Assembly: GCF_000143535.2 (NCBI RefSeq)
Contig: NC_037311.1
Location: 1,860,001-1,924,000, forward strand
Source: Botrytis cinerea B05.10
Lineage: Eukaryota; Ascomycota; Leotiomycetes; Helotiales; Sclerotiniaceae
Direction: 5' to 3'
Length of the DNA stretch: 64,000 nt
Below are positions 1 through 11,289 of this stretch, in pieces; position 1 is the first letter of the stretch, and every line of letters begins with the position of its first letter. Under the pieces are notes generated by a model that worked only from the letters and a program-made list of their open reading frames with translations, was not told where the DNA came from and did not search any database. A program made the position numbers and the translations under genes.

Positions 1-441
1 GATATGATATATGATGAGATGAGATGAGGTGAGGTGTATGATATAATGGCCAGCCCAGCATAATTCGGCGTTTCGGGACAAGATCAAGAAGGTCATGCAT
101 GAAAGGAGGTAATCTCGACTCGAAAACTTTATATGAATTTACGAAGAATTCTCTTCTCACGATCAAACTAAGAAAGCATAACAGTATAGGCTTGATGTAT
201 AAACCTGGTCTATTTCGCTAATGATGTGCTGACTTTAGTCGCTGATGTATGTATCCCCCTAATCAACATCTAAAATACAATTCATACAAATCCTCCTCCC
301 CATCCCTTCCACGATAACACATACAATCGACCATCTACTATCTTAATCGAACAGAAAATTACAGATCCCACTTCCTCAATATCAACATCTACTAGCCTCC
401 CATGTGCTGTACAAATTCTACTGCATCGATACGTGTCGAAC
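1..441. other. Intergenic, low-complexity left edge
   Basis: No coding frame is supported. The first 45 bases are a degenerate GATAT/GAGAT simple repeat. The rest is AT-rich and presumably the 3' flank of the minus-strand locus that begins next to it. Confidence 0.5.
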
Positions 442-1680
442 TCAATGCCTCCTTGTATACTCCAGTTTGTCCCAATTCATCAGTAGTCCCTTGAAGCTGC
501 GAAGTTGAACATCACAAACATGATCCTGATCATCCATGTCAGAATCAGAATCTTCATCATCGGTATTATCCATTTCCACGTCTTCCTCCTTTTTTTCTCC
601 CTTGTTAGAAAGTTTTCTTCTCTTTCCATTAGATGCATGCGTAGCAGCAAGGCCCAAACTCCTAAAACCCTCTCCAAAGACATTCGAAGTATTAACACGC
701 CTTTTTCTAATTTTCTGTCCTTTTCCTCCAAGGAGATTCAAGCCCCAGCAATCAGCATGAAGTTCTTCCATATTGACTTCCACCTCCAAGGTTGCAAGTG
801 TGTTCTTGCTTTCATTGTTGGTATCTCGCGCAGACTGAATGGTATTATCTGATTGATCTAGTGATTCTTCACAATCATCCCAATTCCCATCACTTCCCTC
901 AAATCCTGAATCCTTTTCATCTTGTCGATCTGATGGTGACTGTTGACGATGATGGTTAGTCTCTGATCCAGGAAAACCATCATGACTCGACGATGCCTCG
1001 CTTTCCTCACTGCTTTCATCATAAGTTTCCAAACTTGGACTTTGATTCTTTTTCTTTCCCTCTCCATCCGTATCAGAATGTCTCTCGTTCGGCTCCTGGA
1101 GAATTGATATTGCTTCTCTCAAGTTTGGTTGGGAGCTCGCATCGGTAAAAGCCATAATTCTATCCACTATCAATGGTGGTGCTCGATTCGACGTGTTAGA
1201 ATTTTCACTACCGGCAGGCCGGTCAGTTACTCCGAGCATCATACGAAAGGAGGCTCGAGCTACACGGCCACTTTGAGTGGAACCACTGAGTGTAGAGATT
1301 GAGGCTGACGACACAGTAGTCATCCTCGTTCTTGATTTTGAAGATAAGTTATTATGAGATATCGATGCACCAGTATGCGACGCAGTCCCCACCGTTGTGA
1401 CGGAATTTGACGAGTTTGAAGAGACTGACGGTAATCTTTCACTTGCACAATCTCCCACTTCAGGAGCAACACGTGCAGGATTTTTTGCCCTTCCTACAAT
1501 TTGCGTCTGAGTATCTCCAGCTCCATCCCCCACACACTGATCAGGATTATGATTCTTAGATTCCCTAGCATTCAAGGTCGCGGAGGCCTCCAATAATCGT
1601 GAACCGCTTTCAAGACGGACCTCCTTTTTTTCTGCTTCGGGGCTCGTGTTGGAGCTGATGGTGGCATTTCTGACGGCCAT
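442..1680 (-). CDS. Hypothetical acidic, Ser-rich disordered protein (start uncertain)
   Basis: Not recognised. The open frame runs from an ATG at 1680 (MAVRNATIS...) to a TGA at 442, about 412 codons; the frame is open somewhat further upstream but without an ATG. Composition is Ser/Asn/Asp/Glu-rich. A strongly acidic D/E/S stretch lies near the C-terminus, just after a basic RKRR...GKRRKLS segment that could be a nuclear localisation signal. No catalytic domain is visible. Its 5' end overlaps the end of the next frame (1572-2225) on the same strand, which is unusual for fungi. The true model may therefore splice or shift from one frame into the other. The long, composition-consistent frame argues that it is coding; the exact start does not have strong support. 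Confidence 0.5.
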   Translation of the reverse strand: MAVRNATISSNTSPEAEKKEVRLESGSRLLEASATLNARESKNHNPDQCVGDGAGDTQTQIVGRAKNPARVAPEVGDCASERLPSVSSNSSNSVTTVGTASHTGASISHNNLSSKSRTRMTTVSSASISTLSGSTQSGRVARASFRMMLGVTDRPAGSENSNTSNRAPPLIVDRIMAFTDASSQPNLREAISILQEPNERHSDTDGEGKKKNQSPSLETYDESSEESEASSSHDGFPGSETNHHRQQSPSDRQDEKDSGFEGSDGNWDDCEESLDQSDNTIQSARDTNNESKNTLATLEVEVNMEELHADCWGLNLLGGKGQKIRKRRVNTSNVFGEGFRSLGLAATHASNGKRRKLSNKGEKKEEDVEMDNTDDEDSDSDMDDQDHVCDVQLRSFKGLLMNWDKLEYTRRH

Positions 1681-2637
1681 TGTGCCCACGATGGTTCTGG
1701 GTCGCGTGGTAATTCTGGGTCGCTTGGCTTCCAATACTCTTTGATCGCTCTTAGAATGCCTGTCTTCTTTCTCTGCCGTTGCTTTACTGGAGTTGGTCGT
1801 ACAAATGCCGGTCTTGGTTGTAAAAATGCTGATCGTGGTTCTGGATTACGTTGTGGTATTGGGTCGCTTGGCTTCCAATACTCTTTGATTGCTTTTAAAA
1901 AGGATTTTATTTTTCTCTGCTTTCGTTGCACGGGGGGTGCTCTGAGGCTTGCCCTAGAGCTGGTGCTGGAACTGGTGCTGGGCCTGGTGCTGGACGTGAT
2001 CCTGACAAGGGAGTAGTATCTAGTTCTGGCGATGGTAGTGAGCCTAACAGGGGCGATTGTCCTGGGGCTGTCTCTCGGAACTTCTTGATCAATTTCTGAA
2101 GCCACTTCTTCGCTGCATTCACTTGTTTCTGACACCACTTTCTTTTCCTCTTCTGTGGTGCCAATCTCTCTGTTATTGTTCTCTCCACGCAACTGACGAA
2201 CAGGCGACTTTTCGGGGCTTGCCATGTACGTTGTTGAGGCGAGCGTAATGCTTGCGGTTGGTAGGAACGAATGACACAAGATAAGTAGAAAATCCACAAC
2301 ACGTTATTGTCATAGGAACTCTAAGTCCTATCGACTCCGTTGATTTTAATGCGGTTGTCAGTGCAGGAATGTGTAAAATTGGCGAGGGAATCGTCGTTGG
2401 CGCTGGAGATGGATCGTATGCTGCCTGAGGAGTTGGATCCGTAGGAGAGAGCGTGGTAGTAATAATGACTACTTGGGTTATGGTATAAGGAGGAGTAAGA
2501 GGAATTGTATTGTTAGCTGTTACCAGGGGCAAAATGTTTCCAAGTGAGTATGCTGCTGGCCTGTAAATAAGACAGTGTTCAGTTGGTATACAGGTGAAAG
2601 AAGACCAAGGAATTGTGCGTGGATGATAAGCAGGCAT
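1572..2637 (-). CDS. Hypothetical protein with three K-A-I-x-x-Y-W-x-P repeats
   Basis: Not recognised. From the ATG at 2225 (MASPEKSPVR...) a 218-codon frame ends at 1572. It contains three copies of a roughly 45-residue unit: a basic RKQRK-type lead, then hLKAIKEYWKPSDP or a variant (IKSFLKAIKEYWKP, TGILRAIKEYWKP, SVLKAVHDYWRP). The third copy is well preserved up to the stop, which supports this frame to its end. An upstream frame (ATG at 2637) reads as Thr/Pro-rich protein. It can be joined in frame by removing an intron near 2255-2315 (donor GTGTTG, acceptor CGCAAG), giving a longer N-terminus. That join is inference. The relation to the overlapping frame at 442-1680 is unresolved. Confidence 0.4.
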
Positions 2638-3843
2638 GTGATTGAGAGAAAATTATCTTTCAGCCCTACTACACTTTTGAATGAACTTGTTGCCAACTCG
2701 AGATGGAGTGAAAAGCACTGGAGATATAGGCGATCAGCGAGTGACAAAGTCTCTACTTCAAGTACGAAGCAACAATGTAAAATAATGATAAAATATATTT
2801 AATCCTCAAAACGAATGTTAATGAGAACAAAACTAGCCGGGCAACAAGCCAGTATCCAGTAGCCAGCAGCAAGAATTGTATAAGTAAAACGAATGTTATT
2901 GTGATTGTAAAAGTGTAAGTTGTGGATAAGATAAGTAGTATGATATGATGATGATGAAGAGAAAGAAAAAGAAAATCAAAAACAATAACCAAAGTCCCCT
3001 CGGGTTTAAACATGAGAAAGTGAATAGGCAGATAAACAAACATATTCGTTCTTACCTAGCACTTCAAGCAACATAGGAACAGCAAGTGTATTACTACTCC
3101 CTTCTGCACTTTCTTCCTTAATCTAGTAAACCACATCCGGAAACTACGGTGCAGTGAAGTTACGAGATTGATCCCATGGGAAATGGAGAGAGCAAAAGAA
3201 GATTTGACTAGAATGAGTATAATAATAGGTACAACTAGGTAGTACAGCTGGATAGGTATATGTGCATAAATCCAGAGCCTGGGGATCTCAGAAATTCTAG
3301 CAATTTCGATGTTGCCAATACATACATCCACCTTTCCTCTCTGCCTACAAATTCGAACTATCGAACTATCAAGCTGTATCAGGAAACCGCATTCGTCCAA
3401 GTCCCAAATACCAACGATGAGAAGAAAAACAGTAGAACAGAATCACCACCGATCAAAGAAGGAGAAAAAATACTTCTTTCTGCTCGCTAAACAATCAGTT
3501 GCGAGATACAAGTTTACCACTAGTACATAAGTTCATCCCCTCTGACATCCTTACTCATCGAATAATAAACATGCATTGAAAGAAATACAATGCACACAAT
3601 ATCTTTGTGTTAATATATAAGGTACGGCTATTTGTAACACCTTATTCCTTCTTCCTTCTTCCGTCTAAAACGCCTGGATCCCGATCCCGATCCCAACTCC
3701 GATCCTTCCCAATTCGACTCCATATTCTAAGTCGTTTCGTGTGATATCATATGTTGTGTCAGTTGTATATACAATTGTCAACCCTCGCCCTTTCCCAATC
3801 CCGACCCAGCCCCAAAATAAGATAGACAAGAGCGCCCCTTCTA
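2638..3843. other. Intergenic region
   Basis: No gene supported. Frames here are short and hydrophobic or low-complexity. The left part probably carries the promoter of the minus-strand locus and the right part the 3' untranslated region of the LRO1-like gene. Pu/Py-rich runs occur, for example around 2940-2975. Confidence 0.45.
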
Positions 3844-6050
3844 TCACAGTTCATCTTTATTTCCCTTCTTGTCGCCATCCTTCCCCGCCACAATCCTCTC
3901 CAACGTCTCCAACACCTCTTCCGCTTTCTCTTCGAGTTTGTCCCTAACTCTCCCTCTCCTTTTCTCCTCCTCCGCGCCATCGTCTTCTTCCCCTTTGACT
4001 TTGTACTCTTCTTCTTCCCTGATCTCTACATTTGCTGCATACTCCGCAATCCTACTGACAACCATTTCCTCAATTTCCTCGCCCCTACCCGCCGCTACTC
4101 TCAAAATCAAATCATTCAAACTTTGTCTCCCCAGAATATCCACATGATCTCCGGTATTTGGACCTCCACGAGGACTAAAGCGGTCTGGTTCGTGAGGCAT
4201 TTCGTAGGTCTTAATTTTTACACCTGCTGGATTATAGCGATGATATTTCCAGCCACGGTTACACATGTAACCGACACTAAGTAAATTGACGGTTCCATCA
4301 CCTTCACCAAGAATCACGCCGTGGTCTATGTTAGCTTGGGATAGACCAGTATCAATTGTGATGTTGAGGGACGAGAGGGGATTATCCGAGTGGCGATAGA
4401 AATAAGCACGTTCGGTTGGTTTGCCGATACCTGTTGAACATTAGCATCGGTAAAGGGGAAATTTTAGAGATAGAAAAACATACCATAGAAACAATAAATC
4501 TTTAGATTTGGCGCAAGAGGTAATCTCGTTTCAAGTGGATTAATCCATTTATTTGGATCCTTTTCATTTGCTTCAACTTCAGCTGTAGTATGAGCTACAC
4601 CATGCGAATAGCTACCCTTTACTGCTTTTCGATACCAATCTTCTGTGGTGTTGAATAGATAGTCAAGAGATTGCGATACTGTGAGATTCCGATACCCCGT
4701 TGATGTGTTTTGGTTTTTGAAATTCAAAAATTGTCCATAGCTGACTTCCTGACCTGGAGTATCATCTGGTGCCCAGGTTGCATTACCCCAAACGGCATCA
4801 CCTCCAATTGGGAGCATGGAAGAGATTCCTGGCATGGCTCGGAAGAGCTCGGCTCGTTCTTCTTTATTGAGGAATTTTTCGAGGCCGTAAACTGCAAATG
4901 CATTGAGTTGCGCCGTATCTTTCATCTCTCCTGATAGCACAGCAGGCAATCCTTTGAGAGCTCCAAGCATGCATCCACTAATATTGATCCAAGAATCAAC
5001 ATATTTATCAACCCAATCATCTCCACCGTTTCCACCACTCGAAGATGCTACCCAATGCATGAAATAGAACAGCACTTGACCACCCATAGAATGCGAAACC
5101 AAGACCACTTTTTTGTTTGAAATCTTACTTGCCAATTCGATATGCGTCTTCAATCTTGTGAAGTATTGATCTCTAACCTCCAAATTTGCATACGACAATC
5201 TCCAATCATAAGCCGCCGTGTAACTATTCGTAGGATCGTACCCAATCGTCGCCAAGTTCTCCAGTATCTTACTCCAAATCCAATATCCTGTTATGAAGAA
5301 GTCGGCAGCATCAAATCCTTGCGCGGCTCTCAATTTGATTCCGGGAGGATCCAGTCCAGTACGTTTGTCTAACATAATATGTCTCTTCCATCCTTCTTTA
5401 TCTGCAACCAAAGCCCTCATCATATTCCAGCTCCCCCACAATCTTTTGCGAAAATAAGGTCGTGAAGCATTGGTCGTACCCCAAGATTCCAATCCCGTCG
5501 AGATCACACCTGGAACCATAACAACTGGATGCTTCGCAAGAATCCCCTGCGACTTGAGATGTAAACCCACCGAAAACGAATCATAGTTCACGGCTTCCCG
5601 TTCTCCATTCTACAAACAAGATTTCATTAGCCTCGCATCCAACTCAAAACTTTCCCATAGTCAACTTTCCCCAGAACCGAAAGAGGGATACAATACAGAA
5701 AGACCAGCACCTACAGCCAGATCCCTTGCGTCCTTCACAAACCCGGCAGGCAACACATCCATCAGACTATCCATGGTAATCCCCTCCAACATTTCCGGCA
5801 ATTCCAGTAAATCATTTTTGCCCGCGAAAAATCCCGCTATCACTAGCCCAAACAGTCCTCCGAGGAAAAATATAAATGTAATGCGTCGTTTTCTAAGTTT
5901 TCGTTCTTTATGCGTGAGCACTCGAGCTACGGGCGCAATACGCACCTCTTCGTCTTTGGAGGGGGAGGACGAACGAGTTGCTGGGATGGAGGGGGAGGGG
6001 GAGGGGGATGGTATCGGAGTTCCGAGGAATAGGCGACGGATCAGGGACAT
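3844..6050 (-). CDS. LRO1: Phospholipid:diacylglycerol acyltransferase (PDAT, LRO1-like)
   Basis: Makes triacylglycerol by moving an acyl chain from phospholipid to diacylglycerol in the ER. Exons 6050-5715, 5609-4484 and 4430-3844 give 682 aa; intron 1 (GTAGGT...TTTGTAG) keeps phase 0 and intron 2 (GTATGT...CAACAG) has a GCTAATG branch site. A basic RKRR stop-transfer precedes one membrane segment at about residues 57-75, giving the type II topology of the family, with the catalytic domain in the lumen. LCAT-type elements are visible: HPVVMVPGVISTGLESWG, the nucleophile SHSMG (Ser286), Asp532 in GDGTV and His583 in DHVDILG. The C-terminus is a charged, Glu/Lys-rich extension ending in KDEL, absent from yeast Lro1 as I recall it. 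It shares a 548-bp divergent promoter region with the NAA30 gene. Confidence 0.93.
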
Positions 6051-6598
6051 GATGAGAGAGAGAAGTTGAGAACTTTATGGGGGAGAGAAAGTGAGAGTGA
6101 GAATGAGAATGAGAAGAGACAAATGTATATATTTCAAGTCATCTCTTCATTATCAGACTTGCAAAAGTCTTCTAACTCGAACCTGCCAAGCTACGTAATC
6201 GCATTGATCCAAATTGTTTGCGCTTGCTTCGGGATTGGTAGCGTAGCGGCTCGGCGGCTTCACTCGGAACTTTATCTTTTCCGCTCTCATAGCAGCTGTT
6301 GATTGGTGAAGAATGAAGATTGACGGGGGGGTAACCTTATATGGTATGAGGTATTTCTACATGTGAAGAAAGAAACAAAACCTTTCCCTGCAAATATCTC
6401 GGAATTTCTGAATTTCCGAACTCCTAAAGTTCAATCCATCTTACCGAAGTTTATCCAGGAGCCCGCCCAGCCCAACTTATCGGCGCATCATCATATTATC
6501 ATTTGTCCTGGTGGCCCCTCCATCACTTGTCCCTCCATCAAGATTCATCCTGTGTCATAGAGACCTCACAAACAACCACTTCGACCATTTCCGCAAAC
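6051..6598. promoter_or_regulatory. Divergent intergenic promoter region, LRO1-like / NAA30-like
   Basis: 548 bp separate the two ATGs, so both promoters must lie here. The side nearest the acyltransferase has a GAGAGT/GAGAAT purine-rich run (about 6084-6120). No individual factor site is claimed. Confidence 0.5.
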
Positions 6599-7304
6599 AT
6601 GGCTTCAGAGACCAGTTCCACCACACCTTTACCTGTACCTACAAGCAGTAAAGATTTGCCAGCCGAACTACGATATATACAATATGAGCATTCTCTCGAA
6701 AAACAATATCTGCCCTCGATTCGAGCTTTGATATCGAAAGATTTGAGCGAGCCATATAGTATCTATGTCTATCGATATTTCTTATACCAATGGGGGGATT
6801 TATGTTTTATGGTATTCTTCCCTTTTTATTCGCCCCGAGAGAAGAAAAAAGCCCAACCAATAAATCAATTCACGTCCAAATCAAACTAACATTCCCCAGG
6901 CACTCGACCCCTCTCTCCCTCTAACCCCCACAACTACCCCTCCCCTCCACGGCATCCTCATCGCCAAACTCGAAACCCATTCCTCCCACTCCCCACCCAC
7001 TCTCCGCGGATACATAGCCATGCTCGCGGTTTCATCCTCCTTTCGCGGTCGCGGTATCGCTACCAAATTGGTCAAATTGGCCATTGACGCGATGGCCGCC
7101 AGAGGAGCAGATGAAATAGTTTTAGAAACCGAAGAGGGTAATGTGGCCGCAATGAGATTATATGAACGATTGGGATTTGTGAGGAGTAAGAAGTTGAATA
7201 GATACTATTTGAATGGGAGTTGTGCATATAGGTTGGTCCTGCATTTGAAGAGAGTGGGCGACATGACTGGGATGGTGGAGGGAAGGGAGGAGGATTATAT
7301 TTAA
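6599..7304 (+). CDS. NAA30: N-alpha-acetyltransferase 30, NatC catalytic subunit (MAK3-like)
   Basis: Co-translationally acetylates N-terminal Met before hydrophobic residues (Met-Leu, Met-Ile, Met-Phe) as part of the ribosome-bound NatC complex. Exon 1 is 6599-6811 and exon 2 is 6900-7304, giving 205 aa. The intron starts GTATTC and ends CCCCAG, with an AACTAAC branch sequence just before. The family signature DLSEPYSIYVYRYFL is near residue 50, followed by the WGDLCFMALD segment across the junction. The acetyl-CoA loop R-x-x-G-x-A is at residues 120-125 (RGRGIA), and the C-terminal GNAT motif NVAAMRLYERLGF follows. The first 20 or so residues are Ser/Thr/Pro-rich and variable. Length fits fungal homologues. 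Confidence 0.93.
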
Positions 7305-8102
7305 GGCCGTTTTGTGAGGGGTTATGAAACTACTATTGATGGTGAAAGATAAATATTCAAAGGTCGAGTACTATCGCAAAGTAAGGGAGGTTTGGAGGTA
7401 AAGATGGAAACGAAATAGAGGTAGCGATGTGGGGTCCCGATGATAATGGGAGAAATGCTGAGGTTATACATTGGGATCTGCATTGAACTTTATGCCACCA
7501 TAGTCTCCACATCAGCATGCTGGTTAGTTAGTGGAAGAGGATGCGTGGAGAAACTGTCAGACAAGAGAAATTCCAGAGATGGCGAGGGCAGAGAAGAAGA
7601 TATCTCGTCTAGATACAGCATACCACCACGAAGAAACGGTGATAATCGACTAAAAGAGTAAGTAAATGTTGCTCATTGTCCGCAAGAGATTTTGGGAGAG
7701 GCAAGATAGGCAGTAGAAACTTCCAATCTTGCCTGCTTGTACCCAAAGAAATTATCTGTAAACCCCAAATTGAAAAGTTCAATCTCCAATTTGCCTAGCC
7801 GGCTGTCAATTAATAAGAAAAGTTGTCCTATAAGATCAAGAGCACACATGGAGATGCATCACCTGTCATCTGATACTACACTACCCTATATTTCTTCTCC
7901 TTATTTTCTTCTCCTCTCTATTCGTTAAATTCCACTCTATAAACCAGACTCCAGATATGGAGGACACTTCGCACTCTCAATACCGCAGACAACAGCTCTT
8001 TTCACATCATTCTCACCACCGTATCCTCGGAATGATATATAAATATCTAGATACGTAGGTTGGTACCTACCCTTTACAAACAAACAAACAAACAAACAAA
8101 CA

Positions 8103-8150
<48 letters not shown>

Positions 8151-8705
8151 AGAAAACTCATTCTTTAATACAAATCTAACTCACTATACATCTCGCTGTC
8201 CATCTATCCGTATGGGGATTGTATTCCTTGGGTATTTATGTATGTGTACATACATACACTTAAAATCTCACCCCCCCTCCCTCCCATCTTACTCTATCTA
8301 CTCATCCACAATCAACAAGGAGAGGAATCTGACATACAATCATTCGCTCAGACTTCATCGAAAATGTGTTTTTGATAAAAACCCATGCTGCTTATTTCCT
8401 AGAGTAGTTACCCTAAGCTACAATTCTAGCGACTCTGTAAATCAGTTACCAGACCCCCTCTGCTCTGTCAGAAAACATTCTCGATTTCGAGTTCGTTCGC
8501 TGCAGATAGTCTTTGTAAATGTCACGTTGGGAAAGGGTTTCGTGGAGGGTATTGTTATTGTCATTGTTATTGTCATTAATCTCATCACATTTCCAAATCC
8601 CGAGAGCGCTGGCCCCATGCATATTCTCTTGCCACAAACCCTCATATTTATTCTCAAGCCAGACCCTCCCTTCTCTCCCCTCAACTTCCTAACGAATCCG
8701 ACATC
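7305..8705. other. Convergent intergenic region
   Basis: Lies between the 3' ends of the NAA30-like and DUF1917 genes. No coding frame is convincing. It holds a compound tetranucleotide microsatellite listed separately, and short AT/ATT repeats near 8550-8580. Confidence 0.5.
8077..8150 (+). repeat. Compound microsatellite (CAAA)n-(GAAA)n
   Basis: About seven CAAA units (8077-8104) run directly into about eleven GAAA units (8105-8150). The change of unit is a single C-to-G difference, suggesting one repeat arose from the other. Confidence 0.95.
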
Positions 8706-10189
8706 TCATTCATAATTAACTTGATGCATAGCCAAATCACTTGGTTCCTTCTTGATTTTGCGAAAAAATGTATCTACCTTTCCATTTTCCTTTTTGACTG
8801 TGCGAGATCGCAGTCCTGCTGCTGTTGAAGGGGGAAGGGGAGGGGTTTTGAAAAATTCAAAGGAGTTGTAGAGAGAGGCTTTGATGTCGTAGGGATTGTT
8901 GGAGGTGAGTTCTAGGTAGGTGTATACATCTGATATCTCAATTGTTAATCTAGTTTCATCAACGTAGTATCGTCTAATTGCTTGATAGGAATTAAGAGAA
9001 ACGAATGGGGTAGACCTACCGGCTTTATAATAAATCGCCCCCCTTAGAGTTCTGTCAACAAATCCCAATTCTCGAATAGCTTTCAAGACTCGATATACAT
9101 CCATCTTGTCTGAGAAGTTTTCGGTGTAGATACATATGAGTCGAGATTTTTGTAGTAGACCGTTCCCATCGTTGGGTGCTACTTTAGCGGATATGCCGAG
9201 AGAATTGGTTGATGTGGCTTTGGCAATCGCGGCCCAGATTTCATCTACTTCGGAGGGAGGACAGAATATCATCCACTGAAGAAGAGTTAATACTAGGATT
9301 GAAATATGGAGATGATAGGGGGGGATGGGAATATCTGGAGCGAGAAGCAATTCCCGGTCCGGATGTGAACACCCGATACGCAATGAGGCTTATCCGAGAA
9401 CTACTGGGACACTAAACAGAGGGGTAAGAAGCTCAGATATCCCGGAGTAACAACATAAGCGAGATGGAATACATGCCTTCCCACTAGTACATCCACAGTC
9501 AATAGCTGTATCTAGAATTTTCTGGACAATGACTTCTTTCTCTTTATTTACCATCCGATCGATTGCAATTGTAGGCTTTTTCGAGTTTTCCTTCTCGATG
9601 GTATTCCGAAGAGTAATCAGCTCATCAAGTAAACGATTCCCCTCGGTTACACATCTCGCCCAGCTATTTTCAAAAATTAGTATGTGAAATATGCACCTCC
9701 AAATTTCCTAGGTATACAGTATTACTCACTCGGTATTTTCACCAGGAGGAGCTTCGTCATTTACCGCAATACCCTTTGGAGCCTTTCGAAAAGGATTGGT
9801 AACGAATATCCAAGGAGTTGATGGAGTAATTTCAGTAGTTCTTGGCGGTAATCGTTGCAAGAAACTCTCAATACTCTCATCAAGTTGCCATGCACATGCT
9901 TGACCTGCATACGGATTATACAAAGTCGCTTTGGACTCTGGATTTGCGAGAGCTTGGGCAACGTTTGCATCTGCTTTTTCGGTCAAAGTCGGTTGATGAC
10001 TTTTCCAATATGCTGTATCGTCGAAGTCTGCAGCACGATCTTCGAAAGCAGCTTTGGTCTCGGGATTACCTAATGTGAGGGTTAGTAGAGGGGTGAAAGA
10101 GGCGTCATGGCTGGATTACCGTAGAAGTCTGATTCGTCTGACAGATAACCCTCGTTATCTGATGCTTCGGTGTCTGACCCATTCGCCAT
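8706..10189 (-). CDS. Bles03/DUF1917 family protein
   Basis: Conserved eukaryotic protein related to human C11orf68 (BLES03); the fold is reported as eIF4E-like, but the molecular role is unknown. Exons 10189-10120, 10069-9730, 9663-9477, 9275-9020 and 8929-8706 give 358 aa. The N-terminus is short and acidic (MANGSDTEASDNEGYLSDES). A WIFVTNPF segment follows, then the family core TSGKWMIFCPPSEVDEIW, RLICIYTENFSDKMDVYRVL, IYYKADVYTYLEL and YDIKASLYNS. Intron 3 must use a GC donor (AAG|GCATGT) to keep both the frame and the conserved TSGKWM junction. Intron 4 (GTAGGT...TATCAG) removes 90 nt that would otherwise insert 30 residues into IYYKADVYTY. The C-terminus is basic. Confidence 0.85.
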
Positions 10190-10232
10190 GTTGTTGTTGC
10201 TGCTGCTGCTGCTGCTGTTGTTGTTGTTGTTG
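10190..10232 (-). repeat. Trinucleotide repeat abutting a start codon (AAC/AGC on minus strand)
   Basis: On the minus strand the bases just before the DUF1917 gene ATG are five AAC, about six AGC and three AAC triplets, in frame with the ATG. The frame remains open for about 20 more codons upstream but has no ATG, so this is most likely 5' untranslated sequence. Confidence 0.85.
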
Positions 10233-11289
10233 TCGTCGGAGTAAGACTTTCTCACACGAACTTTCGGGTGACAAGTGAAGTGGAGTTGAAGTTAAAGTTG
10301 ATGATTGGAGAAACACGTAGGTGAATTATTGATTATTGATATGTACACGTAAAACAGGTATTAGATGACCACTAGATCAATAAATATTGAATAGATAAAT
10401 TAACAGTACTGTGATATTTATGGAAAGAGATGTATCAATCAATAAATCTGACGGAAGATTTCAACTCTAGAAGGGTTGAGGGGATTCACTTCAAGGAAAG
10501 GTTACGCACGGACCATAAGATGGTGTTTTCTTGATGAGCATCCAAATGTTGCTTTCCAGGACGAGAACCAGAAATGATTTAAGTCACTTGAGATATTGAG
10601 CGTGTAGAACATTCTGATGTTCGATGCTTGGTGTTTGGCCGTGATGTTTGGGAGTTTGGGGGTAGTCATTGATATTGAATCCTATGCTGAAATGGCATTT
10701 CCACCTAGAAGTATCCATTCCCTAGACCTTTCAACAGCAAGCATGGCCTGCATATGTTCTCCTCAGGGATGAAGGAAGCAAACACCCAGATGCATAGCAA
10801 GCCACCGGGGTCCGCAGATGTTTGCAGAGATTTGGTGAAGAAGCAGTATGGAGTAGATGTGGAGATGTGGTTACTAACGGAGTGGAAATTGAGTGGAAAT
10901 CGTGTAGTACTTACTATCCTCCGCTCCGCCGCTGCCACTCAGTACATTTGAGGCGGGCGAGTGGGATTCATAGGAAAGGATAAAGATTGACGCGCAAAAG
11001 AGGATCCATTTGATCTGTTTTTAATTAGTGACTTCGTGATTTCTTGTTCTAGATCTAGCAATTAACCCTTCCGGTGACTTCATCGCCTGCGGTGGCGGTG
11101 CAATGTGGCTTGGATTCACAATAACTTTACTTTTCCTTGGAAACATTTAAACCTTGAGACAAGATCAACATAAAAAAAATCGAAACATTCAGAACAGACA
11201 TCTCCCTCTCATTGCACTTACTATATTGCTGAGGGAATCTTCTGTGAGAAATAAGTTCTCCATGCCAAAAACCCATCAATCAATCAAAA
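10233..11289. other. Divergent intergenic region between DUF1917 gene and DPH7
   Basis: Both promoters are expected here. A 65-codon frame on the plus strand (10754-10951) has mixed composition and an ATG but no recognisable similarity, intron signals or conserved motif; I do not call it a gene. The rest is AT-rich. Confidence 0.4.

Noticed and set aside
8930..9019. Reading straight through this stretch of the DUF1917 gene
   Set aside because: It is open in frame but would insert 30 residues in a conserved segment; splice sites and a branch site are present, so it is treated as an intron.
10754..10951. 65-codon plus-strand frame between the DUF1917 gene and DPH7
   Set aside because: Has an ATG and mixed composition but no conserved motif, no splice partner and a position in a shared promoter region.
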